Shown: positions 6,013 to 14,328 of the stretch, one piece after another | Position numbering within the stretch: the stretch's first letter is position 1 | Layout: each line of letters starts with the position of its first letter | From: VGPI01 sp964482845 | Lineage (GTDB): Bacteria > Cloacimonadota > Cloacimonadia > Cloacimonadales > Cloacimonadaceae | Reading direction: 5' to 3' | NCBI GenBank assembly: GCA_964482845.1 | Contig: CAYZZE010000040.1 | Span: 1-18,835 of the forward strand | Length of the DNA: 18,835 nt | The notes under the pieces: model-generated | Seen by the model: only the letters and a program-made list of their open reading frames with translations | Told to the model about the DNA's origin: nothing | Databases searched by the model: none | Program-made: the position numbers and the translations under genes

Positions 6013-8512
6013 AGGAGGAGAGGATGGCGGCGGCATGATCTTTGGCACCGGAGCCATTTTCGGCAACCGGACCGGTGCAGGCAGGACAACCCTCGTTGCA
6101 TTGGCAGGACTGGATCTGGTCATAGGCGGCGCGAAAGATCCGCTCATGCCTGGCATAGAGTTTAGCGCTGAGTCCGATGCCTCCCGCCACCTGGTCATAG
6201 ATGCAGATGATGGGGAGGTCGTGGGCGAGGGTGGACGCTTCTTCGGTATGGATGCCGATGTCCTTGCGGTCGCACATGACAAAGAACGGGGCGATATTGC
6301 CGAGGAGATAGCCCAGAGCGCCCAATCCGCTCTGGATGAGGACGCTGGCTTCAGCCAGGCGATGGCAGCGGGAGCAGAGCGTAACGAGGTTGGGTGGGTG
6401 ATTGGCTTCCTCGAGCGTGCCAAATTTGCGCAAAGGGATGATGTGATGGACATCGAACGCTTTGCCGCTCTCTTTGGCGCCACAACTGCGGCAGGCATAT
6501 TGATCCCGCTCCCGGATGCGGGCGGTGAGTTCCTTCCATTTCCAGCCATAGTCGTTGGATTGATTGCGCCACAAGCCCTGGCTTTTGATCAGTTCGACGG
6601 TGCGGGGATCAATAGCGATCCAGAATGCGACGGTCTGCATGCTGGCGGGTGGCATGTCAAGTTCTTCATATCCAAGCACTTCCTGCGTGCTGAAGCGGAG
6701 TTTTTTGTAGCCGGTGATGGTCTTGGTGACGATGACTTTTCCCAGATACTTATGCGCACCGGTAATGGATTGGTTTTGGAGGAGTTGGACGAGTTCGAGA
6801 GTCGTGTTTTGGGTCGTTTGGGTGTAGTAATTGACGCGGATGGGTTCGATGCCGACGGTTTTGCGTTCCCGGTCTAATGTCTTGACGATCCAGGTCTCTC
6901 CTTCGTGGAGGTAGATCGCATCGGGATGGGTCATCCAGTTCACGCTTTCCTCGTCCACTAGCCCGATCATCTCTTCTTCGTAGGTGATGATGAATTGGTT
7001 GGAGGCGTTGCGGATGGAGAAAGTTCCTGCGGGATATGAATTTAGGATGCCGGTATAGCGGTTGCCGATGTGTCGGATATTGCCGCTTTCGCTCAGCAGA
7101 TCCAGATAGGGCTGGATCTGGAATGGCTCCAGATCGCCGAATCGTTCGACTTCGGTCATGGCGAGTTCTTGCACTGCGCAGTGAAGGTGCTTAATCAGGA
7201 TCTCGGTATTGTCGGGGTCGATAAAGGCGCTTTCGGGATTGTTGTCAAAGAGGTATTCGGGATGACGGGCGATATACTGATCGAGCGGATTGGCGGATGC
7301 GACGAGGATACAGAGAGCGGGGGCGCCTTTGCGTCCTGCTCTGCCGGCTTGTTGCCGGGTGCTGGCGATGGTTCCGGGATAGCCATTGATGAAAGCCGCA
7401 TCCAAGCCGCCGATGTCAATGCCCAATTCCAAGGCATTGGTGGTGACGACCAAGGCGACGGAGCCGTCCCGCAGTCCCCTTTCCACGGCCCGGCGGGTCT
7501 CCGGAAGGTATCCGCTGCGGTAACTTTTGATCAGTGAGGGCTCGCGCACATCGTCGGTCAGGTAGCGGTAGATCACTTCCACCGCCCGGCGGGTCTCGCT
7601 AAAGAGCAATGCTTGTCCGCCGCTGTGGAGAAAACGTTTGGCGAGATATCCGGTCTCGTGGATGGAACTGCGGCGGATGCCCAGATCAAAGTCCACCATC
7701 GGAGGATTGATGATGTGGAAGATGCGTTTGCCCTGAGGCGAGCAATCATCGTGGATATGCCGGAGCGGCGAGCCTGTCAGGGATTGGCAGAATTGTGCCG
7801 TATTCTGGATCGTGGCGGAAGTGCATAAGAACTGGGGATCGCTGCCATAGAGCCAGCAGATGCGTTTGAAGCGGCGCAGGACATTGGCAAAATGAGAACC
7901 GAAGACGCCGCGGTAGATATGGATCTCGTCGATGACCACGTAACGCAGGTTGGCGAGAAAATCCGTCCACAGCGTGTGATGAGGGAGGATTCCGAGATGA
8001 AGCATATCGGGATTGGTAAATACGGCGTTGGCAAGTTTGCGGATGTTTTGACGGGCATTGGCCGGCGTGTCACCATCATAGATGCTGCAGAAAGTCTTGG
8101 CATGTTTTTTGTCTGAACGGGTCAAAAGCGATAACATGCCGCTGAGCTTGTGTTGCTGATCTTGTGCCAGCGCCTTGGTCGGGAAGATCAGCAGGGCACG
8201 GGAACGAGGATCGCCGATGATGGAATCGAGGATCGGGATCTGATAACACAAACTCTTACCGCTGGAAACGCCGGTGCTGATGGCAATGTTCTCACCCTCC
8301 AGGGCGTGTGCGATCGCCTGGGTTTGATGCCGGAAGAGGTCTTTGATGCCCAAGGATGGAAGCAGATCGGCAATTCTGGGATCAAGAGCAGTGGGCAGGT
8401 CTCCAAAGATGGCTTCACGGGATTCGGTAATGCGTTGGGCAAGAAGGTTATCGGTATAACGACGCTCCGAGAGCAAGGTCTCGATAAAGAGTTCCAGATC
8501 CAATTTTGGCAT
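5981..8512 (-). CDS. MrfA/YprA-like superfamily 2 helicase with inserted HNH nuclease domain and C-terminal DUF1998 zinc cluster
   Basis: An 843-aa protein. The helicase core shows motif I STGVSSGKS (79-87), Ia PTKALAQDQ (111-119), II DEIH (195-198), III SAT (232-234), V TTNALELGIDIGG (357-369) and VI QQAGRAGR (387-394). The middle region and C-terminus match the MrfA (YprA) family, including the four-cysteine cluster C803-x-C805-x3-C809-x2-C812. Bacillus MrfA excises mitomycin C adducts. Between these parts lies an HNH domain at about 660-720: CRSC (674-677), DVHH (687-690), N708 and CSRCH (713-717). A nuclease fused to this helicase suggests processing of damaged or foreign DNA, which is inference. 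The ATG shares one base with the upstream stop (TGATG). The final residues LLDNLSITLV and the stop come from repeat copy 2, so the natural C-terminus may have been replaced. Confidence 0.93.
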   Translation of the reverse strand: MPKLDLELFIETLLSERRYTDNLLAQRITESREAIFGDLPTALDPRIADLLPSLGIKDLFRHQTQAIAHALEGENIAISTGVSSGKSLCYQIPILDSIIGDPRSRALLIFPTKALAQDQQHKLSGMLSLLTRSDKKHAKTFCSIYDGDTPANARQNIRKLANAVFTNPDMLHLGILPHHTLWTDFLANLRYVVIDEIHIYRGVFGSHFANVLRRFKRICWLYGSDPQFLCTSATIQNTAQFCQSLTGSPLRHIHDDCSPQGKRIFHIINPPMVDFDLGIRRSSIHETGYLAKRFLHSGGQALLFSETRRAVEVIYRYLTDDVREPSLIKSYRSGYLPETRRAVERGLRDGSVALVVTTNALELGIDIGGLDAAFINGYPGTIASTRQQAGRAGRKGAPALCILVASANPLDQYIARHPEYLFDNNPESAFIDPDNTEILIKHLHCAVQELAMTEVERFGDLEPFQIQPYLDLLSESGNIRHIGNRYTGILNSYPAGTFSIRNASNQFIITYEEEMIGLVDEESVNWMTHPDAIYLHEGETWIVKTLDRERKTVGIEPIRVNYYTQTTQNTTLELVQLLQNQSITGAHKYLGKVIVTKTITGYKKLRFSTQEVLGYEELDMPPASMQTVAFWIAIDPRTVELIKSQGLWRNQSNDYGWKWKELTARIRERDQYACRSCGAKESGKAFDVHHIIPLRKFGTLEEANHPPNLVTLCSRCHRLAEASVLIQSGLGALGYLLGNIAPFFVMCDRKDIGIHTEEASTLAHDLPIICIYDQVAGGIGLSAKLYARHERIFRAAYDQIQSCQCNEGCPACTGPVAENGSGAKDHAAAILSSLLDNLSITLV

Positions 8513-10512
8513 CAGCGGATTATGGTAATCTTGCGGATGTGCGAGTGTGTGCCGTTCTCGATCCTGACCAGATAGATGCCGGTGGCAAGGTTCAATCCGG
8601 AAATTGTAGCGGAGGTTTCCAATCCTCTTTTCTTTTCACTCCGGTGAATGAGACGACCCCGCAGGTCATAAATGGAAACGGTAAAGGGGGAGCCATCCCT
8701 GCTCGCGACATAGAACTGATCCCTCGCCGGATTGGGATGGATAAGATATTGGGGAGGTGGAAGAAAGTGGTCATCAAGTGATACATATCCGCCGGTACCG
8801 CAGATCCAGATATCATCCAGAAACAGCGCCATTGCGTCCCAGGAAATGCACTGGAAAGCGATGCGCACCGTCTGTCCTTGCCAGGTGTTCAGGCTATATT
8901 GATACGGAGTCCATTGGACAGGGACGCTGAGATGGGGCTCGGGATGGATGGTAATAAAGTCCAGTGGCTGCGTTCCGGTGACCGAGATCAGGACCTTGAG
9001 CCGCTCCAGTCCATAATCAGCGGTGAAGGATCTGGCATGAAAACGGAGCAGGGGTTGCAAACCCAGATTGATCCTGGGCGAGATCAGCCAGTCGTTGTTT
9101 GGCGGGTTCAGCGCTGCCATTGAGATGGCATACTTGACTCCGGAATGGGCATTTGCTCCGGTCAAAGGAGGTGTCGTCTCACCGGGATGAAAGATCAGCC
9201 AGGCAAGCGGCGATCCTTCGGAGGGAAAGGTGATATTATCCCATTGCCAGATCGGCGAATTGTCCAGATCAAGATTGAGCCAGTCGGGGATGTCCTGCGA
9301 AAAGGATGCGAGGTTCTCAAAACCTTGGTAGAGTATGACATCGCTCATGATCACCGGAATCGTGACGGATACGGTGTTGGACGGCGGGGACATCTGATTC
9401 AGATGGTTTACCGCTTTTACGTAGTAGTAATAAGTGGCATTGGATTGGATGGCATAATCCTGATAGTGGAGGTTGACGGTTCTCTCCAGAGGATGGGTAT
9501 TGCGGTAGATCTGGTATTCGACGACAGTGCCGGTAGTGGGTGGCTGCCAGGTGAGATTGACGCGGTCGTTGGCAAACCATCCATTAAGGTTTCGGGGTGC
9601 GGTCAAGGTCTCACCGGCGGTTTGGAATGTCCAGATAAGGCTATGCCAGGTCTGACTTTGGTGGTTGGCAATTACCTGCCAATGATAAGTGGTGAAAGGA
9701 TTTAGCGGCGATGGCGGTTGCCATTGTGATTGAGTGAGAGCCGTTGCCGCGAGGGGGAGATTACCTGGATCCATACCCAATGCCAGATCAAAAGTCGTGG
9801 CATCGCTCTGCCAGGAGAAAGTGGGATCGATCGGCACTTCCGATGAGTTATGCGGTGGTTGCGGATTGGATGGATAAAAGTTTAGGGGCGAGATATGCAG
9901 GCGGAGGTTAGCGATATGGGAACGGATATGAAACCCGGTGGCAGGAGGATCAAAAGGATCGGGATTGATCGTCAGGGAATAAAACACGATGCCTCTGGTC
10001 TGGTCTGTTTGCGTGCAGTAAAAGTCATCTCCGGTGCTGCTGAAACCCGGCCGGTTCTCATCCACGGCAATCACCAGATGGGTACTAGCGTCATAAAAAT
10101 AGGGCGTTTGCAGCGGGATGGTCATCCAACCGGTGCCGGGAATGCCGTTATTGAAGTATGTCGCTATCAAGTCACCGCTGAAGACCGGGCTCAAAGAACT
10201 TGCCGCTATCCAGTCCGTAAAGGAGGCAAGAGGCGTCTGCCCCATCCAGATGCTGAGAGAGCCATTATTGGTCAGAAAGGTGGAGCCGACTATTCGATAA
10301 TTGAAACTGAGAGCAGTGATCAGACCGGCGGTGTTGATCTCGCTATTCAGGTAAATCTGTTGAGAGTAACTGAAGTGTTGGGAAGGTTCAAAGGGGAGTC
10401 CCTTGTTGATGACCGTGCCGCTGCCGATCTGGATGAATTGGGCGGATAGGCCGGAAATGCCCAGGACAGATAACAGAATAGCGTACCTTTTCAGCCGTTC
10501 GGATACTGGCAC
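8512..10512 (-). CDS. Secreted modular protein: Fn3-type and cleaved-adhesin-like domains with T9SS-type sorting domain
   Basis: A 666-aa exported protein. I start it at GTG 10512, because GGAGG lies five bases upstream and the resulting start (MPVSERLKRYAILLSVLG) is a normal signal peptide cleaved near residue 24 (GLSA/Q). An ATG at 10545 would put 11 extra residues in front. An N-terminal beta-rich domain (about 26-208) is followed by an Fn3/Ig-like segment (211-298), a clearer Fn3 domain (303-386, APRNLNGW to SPPSNTVSV), a cleaved-adhesin/choice-of-anchor-J-like domain (391-571, LYQGFEN to FLDDIWI) and a C-terminal sorting module (HPNPARDQF to TGIYLVRIE). It has no catalytic motif that I recognise. 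Adhesion or surface display is the likely role. Confidence 0.85.
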   Translation of the reverse strand: MPVSERLKRYAILLSVLGISGLSAQFIQIGSGTVINKGLPFEPSQHFSYSQQIYLNSEINTAGLITALSFNYRIVGSTFLTNNGSLSIWMGQTPLASFTDWIAASSLSPVFSGDLIATYFNNGIPGTGWMTIPLQTPYFYDASTHLVIAVDENRPGFSSTGDDFYCTQTDQTRGIVFYSLTINPDPFDPPATGFHIRSHIANLRLHISPLNFYPSNPQPPHNSSEVPIDPTFSWQSDATTFDLALGMDPGNLPLAATALTQSQWQPPSPLNPFTTYHWQVIANHQSQTWHSLIWTFQTAGETLTAPRNLNGWFANDRVNLTWQPPTTGTVVEYQIYRNTHPLERTVNLHYQDYAIQSNATYYYYVKAVNHLNQMSPPSNTVSVTIPVIMSDVILYQGFENLASFSQDIPDWLNLDLDNSPIWQWDNITFPSEGSPLAWLIFHPGETTPPLTGANAHSGVKYAISMAALNPPNNDWLISPRINLGLQPLLRFHARSFTADYGLERLKVLISVTGTQPLDFITIHPEPHLSVPVQWTPYQYSLNTWQGQTVRIAFQCISWDAMALFLDDIWICGTGGYVSLDDHFLPPPQYLIHPNPARDQFYVASRDGSPFTVSIYDLRGRLIHRSEKKRGLETSATISGLNLATGIYLVRIENGTHSHIRKITIIR

Positions 10513-10516
10513 GGAT

Positions 10517-10524
10517 TCCTCCCC
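10517..10524 (-). promoter_or_regulatory. Ribosome binding site fixing a GTG start
   Basis: On the minus strand this reads GGGGAGGA. Its GGAGG core is five bases before GTG 10512. The in-frame ATG at 10545 lacks such a site, so GTG is the better start for the large secreted protein. Confidence 0.75.
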
Positions 10525-10595
10525 TCTTGGGTTCCGTCGTATCACCCCTTCGGGATCACGCAGCGGAACTCAATGGCGTATTATTTATCTAATTA

Positions 10596-11039
10596 TCACT
10601 CGATCGGGATGAGACGTTCCACCACCGGCTTCATTTCAAAGACGATCCGGAGCATGCCATTGTTATAATTAACTTTGGGCTCATCCTTGCCCAAGGCGAT
10701 ATCAGGGAAGAATATCCGCCGGTCAAAACTGCCGGTCTCGATCTCCATATTGTAATAGCAGACAGGCGTCTGATCCATCTCAAGATGTCTGACGCCGGAG
10801 ATCCGCATATACTCGGAAGTTATCGAGATATTGATATCTTCCTTGCGGACACCTGCCAGTTCGACGATCACGATCCATTGGGTGTCGGTCTGGAAGATGT
10901 CGCATTTGGGAAGCCAGGCATTATCCATCGTGTCTTCCAATGCCAGAGGATTGGAGGTGATGGAAGAGACTTCGCTCAGAATCCTGAGCATCTCCCGCTG
11001 TATCCCGATCAGGTTGTCATACAATCTGTCTCGCATCAT
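10596..11039 (-). CDS. Small heat shock protein, Hsp20/alpha-crystallin family
   Basis: A 147-aa cytoplasmic ATP-independent chaperone. The alpha-crystallin domain covers about 44-137, with WLPKCDIFQTD at its start, ELAGVRKEDINI (60-71) in the middle and the conserved NNGMLRIVF block (126-134). The C-terminal extension ends LIPIE, and its I144-P-I146 is the I-x-I motif that docks into neighbouring subunits during oligomer assembly. The length is typical. Two adjacent ATG codons (11039, 11036) could start it and neither has a strong ribosome binding site. It follows the DUF4139 gene by 36 bases and probably shares its transcript. I see no heat-shock operator of the CIRCE type. Confidence 0.93.
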   Translation of the reverse strand: MMRDRLYDNLIGIQREMLRILSEVSSITSNPLALEDTMDNAWLPKCDIFQTDTQWIVIVELAGVRKEDINISITSEYMRISGVRHLEMDQTPVCYYNMEIETGSFDRRIFFPDIALGKDEPKVNYNNGMLRIVFEMKPVVERLIPIE

Positions 11040-11075
11040 TTACTCGGTTGGATTCGCATAATGGCGTTGTCCTGC

Positions 11076-12428
11076 TTACCATTCGCTACGTTCGACAAAA
11101 GAGAAGATAATCTCTTTGTCGGGAGCGATATCCACTTTGAAGGTGACCTTGCGGTTCGTATCCATATCAAATTTATACCTGTCCGGGCTCACACTCAGGA
11201 TTTTTGAAGTGGCGGGAAGGTTGTAAATGACGTCGATGGTCTTCTTTTCCTTGGAGTTGTTGCGCAGGGTTATCTGGACGGTCTTTTCGCTGACGCGGTT
11301 GCTGATCTGTTTAGTGGAAGTGACCAGAGTTCTGCCGACGAGATCAAATGCCTTGCCGGTATTGATCCTGATCTCCTCATTGCGTCCGGTATGGTCGATA
11401 CTGTCTTCACCGATGAATTCCTGATTGCCATCGGTATCTTCCTTATAGACCTTGATGGTGCCTTTGGGCAAAGGGATGCCGATTCCGTTTTCCTTGGTAT
11501 TTTTGAAGCGGATGATGCTATTGACGGCATTGGTGTATAGTGGGTATTCATAGACAGATTCAGCGGTTACGGTCTTGGTGGGGAAGAGTTGGATCTGCTT
11601 GGTCTGGTTATTGGCAAAAGAGACCTTCTCATCCAAGGTATAGAGATGGAAGTCATGAAATTCCTTCTGCTCAAACTCCATTGCTTTGGGCGATTCCATC
11701 ATCATGGCCTCTAAATCCATCCCCCGTCCTGCAGCGCCAGTCCAGGTCTGCCGGACGCGATTGATCTCGCCGGCGATAAGTTTGAGCGTCACATCTTCAA
11801 ACGCTTTGCCGGAGGTATTGCGGATGGTGACCCAGGCGTTGAAGAGCAGTTTTTTTTCATCCCAGATAGTATTGTAAGTCACGTCCCAACTGAAACCACC
11901 GGTGAGATAGGTCATCTGCATTGGGTATTTGGCGGCGCGAGGTGAATCCAGCCGCCAGTGTAAGGTGGGTTTGGTATAGAAGTTAGCGGGGAGTTCAGCC
12001 AGTTGGAGTTGCTCGATCTCGCTACGGTTGATGAGGATCAGGCGCTTGGTGTTGCTTTCGATCAGTCCGATGCTAATGCCATCAAAGAATTTGAGAGTGC
12101 CGGTATAGTTTGATCCCTCAGGGGTCAGGATACCGATCTCGCGTTCCAGATACTTGAGCAGGATCTGATCTGTACCCGCGAGGTCGTACTCATAGTTCTG
12201 TTCCAGGATGATCACGGAGTTATCTTTGGACTTGACGATCACGGATGCAGGATCGATACGAGAAGTGATCTGGTCAAAGTTATAGGATTGCCTGCCCTGC
12301 TTCAGTTCCAGTTCAAATTGCGTTCTAACGAGCGACAGGTCGTCGTTGTAGATGGTCAGCCAGTTTTGTGCCGTCAGAGGCAGGCACATAACAGCCCCGA
12401 TAATGGAGATAATGACAAGAGTGTTCAT
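11076..12428 (-). CDS. Exported DUF4139 domain protein
   Basis: A 450-aa protein with a signal peptide (1-20, cleavage near PLTA/Q), so periplasmic or surface-located. The fold is mostly beta. The DUF4139 signature is clear: TYLTGGFSWDVTYNTIWD, then FNAWVTIRNTSGKAFEDVTLKLIAGE, and further on a run of paired strands through VQITLRNNSKEKKTIDVIYNLP. The family has no established biochemical function that I can name. Members are often annotated as MuiA-like, which says little. The N-terminal half (TIYNDDLSLVRTQFELELKQG) is the usual companion domain. The start overlaps the ankyrin gene's stop (ATGA), so the two are translationally coupled. Confidence 0.85.
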   Translation of the reverse strand: MNTLVIISIIGAVMCLPLTAQNWLTIYNDDLSLVRTQFELELKQGRQSYNFDQITSRIDPASVIVKSKDNSVIILEQNYEYDLAGTDQILLKYLEREIGILTPEGSNYTGTLKFFDGISIGLIESNTKRLILINRSEIEQLQLAELPANFYTKPTLHWRLDSPRAAKYPMQMTYLTGGFSWDVTYNTIWDEKKLLFNAWVTIRNTSGKAFEDVTLKLIAGEINRVRQTWTGAAGRGMDLEAMMMESPKAMEFEQKEFHDFHLYTLDEKVSFANNQTKQIQLFPTKTVTAESVYEYPLYTNAVNSIIRFKNTKENGIGIPLPKGTIKVYKEDTDGNQEFIGEDSIDHTGRNEEIRINTGKAFDLVGRTLVTSTKQISNRVSEKTVQITLRNNSKEKKTIDVIYNLPATSKILSVSPDRYKFDMDTNRKVTFKVDIAPDKEIIFSFVERSEW

Positions 12429-13114
12429 CTTTCCCTCGGTATTCTTGGTCTCAATGGATTGCGGATTTCCATTTCTCGTGATTTCGGCTTGTGCCGGTAG
12501 TGCAGATAATCCATCTTCTCCTGGATGTATCTGGCGATATTTTTATAGCCCTTTTGTCTTGCCAGTGCGATGGCAGTCAGGTCGAGACTGCAACGCAGCA
12601 TAATGTCCGTATCTTTGGTCAATAAGTGGTCGATGCATTCGATATTGCCAGCCATGATGGCATACATCAGCGCCGTCATCCCAGCCCGGTTCTGGATATT
12701 GACGTCCGCTCCCCGTTTGACGAGGAATTCGACGGCTTTATCCTGATGATAATAAGCAGCATACATCAGCGCCGTGCTGCCGTCAAGGTCGGTCACGTTC
12801 AGATCGGTTTTATGTTTGATCAAGGTAATGATCACCCTGATATGTCCCCTTTCCGCAGCATTGATCAATGCCCGGTCGCCGTTGTCGTTTGAGATATCCG
12901 GGTTCATACCGGCACGGATAAATGTCTCCACGATCTCATAATTGCCTTTTGACGCATAAAAAAGGAAGTTATCGACCGTGTAACTGATCTCAAACATCTT
13001 GAGACGGGCGAGCGCAGAACGCTGGACACGGGCGCTTCTGCTTGCTATCAATTCAGTTGATGATAACAACAACAGCAGCAGCAGGGTCAGGGATATGATC
13101 GCCTTATACTTCAT
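12425..13114 (-). CDS. Exported ankyrin-repeat protein
   Basis: A 229-aa protein with a signal peptide containing seven leucines in a row, encoded by a CAR trinucleotide run (about 13065-13084) that could be prone to slippage. About five ankyrin repeats follow: 48-77, 79-110, 112-143, 145-176 and a degenerate one from 178, with the typical GxTALMYAAYY..AVEFLVKRGADVN pattern. A basic tail (HKPKSREM to RIPRER) ends the protein. I chose ATG 13114 because AGGAG (13121-13125) is six bases upstream. ATG 13117 is directly adjacent, and a longer frame to 13177 would bury the signal peptide. It is the first gene of the five-gene operon reaching the helicase. It probably binds another protein in the envelope; the partner is unknown. 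Confidence 0.88.
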   Translation of the reverse strand: MKYKAIISLTLLLLLLLSSTELIASRSARVQRSALARLKMFEISYTVDNFLFYASKGNYEIVETFIRAGMNPDISNDNGDRALINAAERGHIRVIITLIKHKTDLNVTDLDGSTALMYAAYYHQDKAVEFLVKRGADVNIQNRAGMTALMYAIMAGNIECIDHLLTKDTDIMLRCSLDLTAIALARQKGYKNIARYIQEKMDYLHYRHKPKSREMEIRNPLRPRIPRER

Positions 13115-13148
13115 CATCAGCTCCTGAGCAGTTCTTTTCCTGCTCGCC

Positions 13149-13177
13149 AAGAAATCGGCACGGTGAATCTGTGTCAA
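13149..13177 (-). promoter_or_regulatory. Possible promoter for the ankyrin-to-helicase operon
   Basis: A consensus TTGACA lies at 13177-13172 on the minus strand, about 60 bases before the ankyrin start. The expected -10 position holds only a poor match (around ATTTCT/TTTCTT, 16-17 bases on), so the call rests on the -35 box and its location between divergent operons. Confidence 0.25.
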
Positions 13178-13195
13178 GAGTAATGTGCGATTTTC

Positions 13196-13223
13196 TGGAC
13201 AAAAATGCTATCTTCAGAATACT
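13196..13223 (+). promoter_or_regulatory. Possible promoter for ispG
   Basis: TGGACA (13196-13201) and AATACT (13218-13223) are each one or two bases off the sigma-70 consensus, with a 16-base spacer, and lie about 40 bases before the ispG start. The match is modest and could be chance. Confidence 0.25.
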
Positions 13224-13260
13224 GGGAAACAGCCATGAACAAGAAGGGGTGACACCTAAG

Positions 13261-14328
13261 ATGGATATCCAGCGCAAAAAGACACGCGAGATCAGGATCG
13301 GTAATGTAAGAATCGGGGGCGGAGCACCAATCAGCATTCAGTCGATGTTGACCGCCAGAACATGCGACATCACCCAATCTCTTGCTCAGATCAATGCCCT
13401 GCATAGAGTTGGCTGTGAACTTGTCCGGATCGCCATTGCCGACGAGACGGATGCCCAAGCGGTGGCGGAACTGAAGAAATACTCCCCTTTGCCTCTTATC
13501 GCAGATATCCATTTTGATCACAAACTGGCATTGGCTGCCATAGCCGGAGGGATAGATGCCTTGCGCATCAATCCGGGTAACATCGGCTCTGAAAGCAGAG
13601 TCCGGGAGGTCGTTGCTGCTGCCAGAGAGCGATCGCTCCCCATCCGCATCGGCGTAAACAGCGGTTCCATCCATCCGGAACTACTCAATAAATATGGACT
13701 TACGCCCGTGGCAATGGTGGAATCCGCTTTGGCTCACGTCCAAATCCTCGAGAGGTTATCATATCATGAGATCAAGATATCGGTCAAGGCATCGCATCTT
13801 GGACTGACTCTGGATAGTTACCGCCTTTTAAGTCGGCGTTGCGACTATCCTTTGCATCTGGGCCTGACGGAAGCGGGCACTGAATTTAACGGGATGGTCA
13901 AATCCTCCATTGCCCTGGGTATCCTACTCAGTGAGGGCATTGGAGACACGATCCGGGTCTCGCTGACCGCCGAGCCCGAGCAAGAGATCGCCGTTGCTAA
14001 ATCCATTCTCAGGGCATTGGGTTTGCGACGGGGATTGGATATCATATCCTGTCCAACCTGTGGCCGAACGCGGATCGATCTTATCACGCTTGCCCATCAG
14101 GTGGAGGATGCGCTTAAGCATCTGGAGGATATGCCCTTGACTGTGGCGGTGATGGGTTGTGCCGTGAATGGACCAGGCGAAGCACGCGAGGCGGATTATG
14201 GCATTGCCGGTGGATCTGGCGAGGGTTTGCTCTTTGCCAAAGGCGAGATCATCGGGAAATATCCGGAACACATCCTCGTCGAGGAGTTGGTCAAATTGAT
14301 CGTGGGACAGACCGGTAAGCGGGTGTGA
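13261..14328 (+). CDS. ispG: 4-hydroxy-3-methylbut-2-en-1-yl diphosphate synthase (IspG/GcpE)
   Basis: A 355-aa iron-sulphur enzyme of the MEP pathway that converts methylerythritol cyclodiphosphate to HMBPP. The TIM-barrel part contains GGGAPISIQSMLTARTCD near the start, ADIHFDHKLAL and RINPGNIG. The C-terminal cluster domain has C264 and C267 (SCPTCGRT), then C300 and E307 (MGCAVNGPGEA), the four [4Fe-4S] ligands seen in E. coli IspG with the same C-to-E spacing. This is the compact bacterial form without the extra middle domain of plants. I chose ATG 13261; an upstream extension of 30 codons has no family counterpart. AAGGGG (13244-13249) is a rather distant ribosome binding site. Its stop overlaps the next start as GTGA. 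Confidence 0.96.
   Translation: MDIQRKKTREIRIGNVRIGGGAPISIQSMLTARTCDITQSLAQINALHRVGCELVRIAIADETDAQAVAELKKYSPLPLIADIHFDHKLALAAIAGGIDALRINPGNIGSESRVREVVAAARERSLPIRIGVNSGSIHPELLNKYGLTPVAMVESALAHVQILERLSYHEIKISVKASHLGLTLDSYRLLSRRCDYPLHLGLTEAGTEFNGMVKSSIALGILLSEGIGDTIRVSLTAEPEQEIAVAKSILRALGLRRGLDIISCPTCGRTRIDLITLAHQVEDALKHLEDMPLTVAVMGCAVNGPGEAREADYGIAGGSGEGLLFAKGEIIGKYPEHILVEELVKLIVGQTGKRV

Noticed and set aside
6035..6877. Long plus-strand open frame (280 codons) opposite the helicase
   Set aside because: It is antisense to a gene with complete helicase and HNH motifs; its translation shows no domain, and it lacks a ribosome binding site.
9145..9705. Plus-strand open frame of 186 codons opposite the secreted protein
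   Set aside because: It is antisense to a gene with signal peptide, Fn3 and sorting domains; its translation is low-complexity Gly/Val/Ile without motifs.
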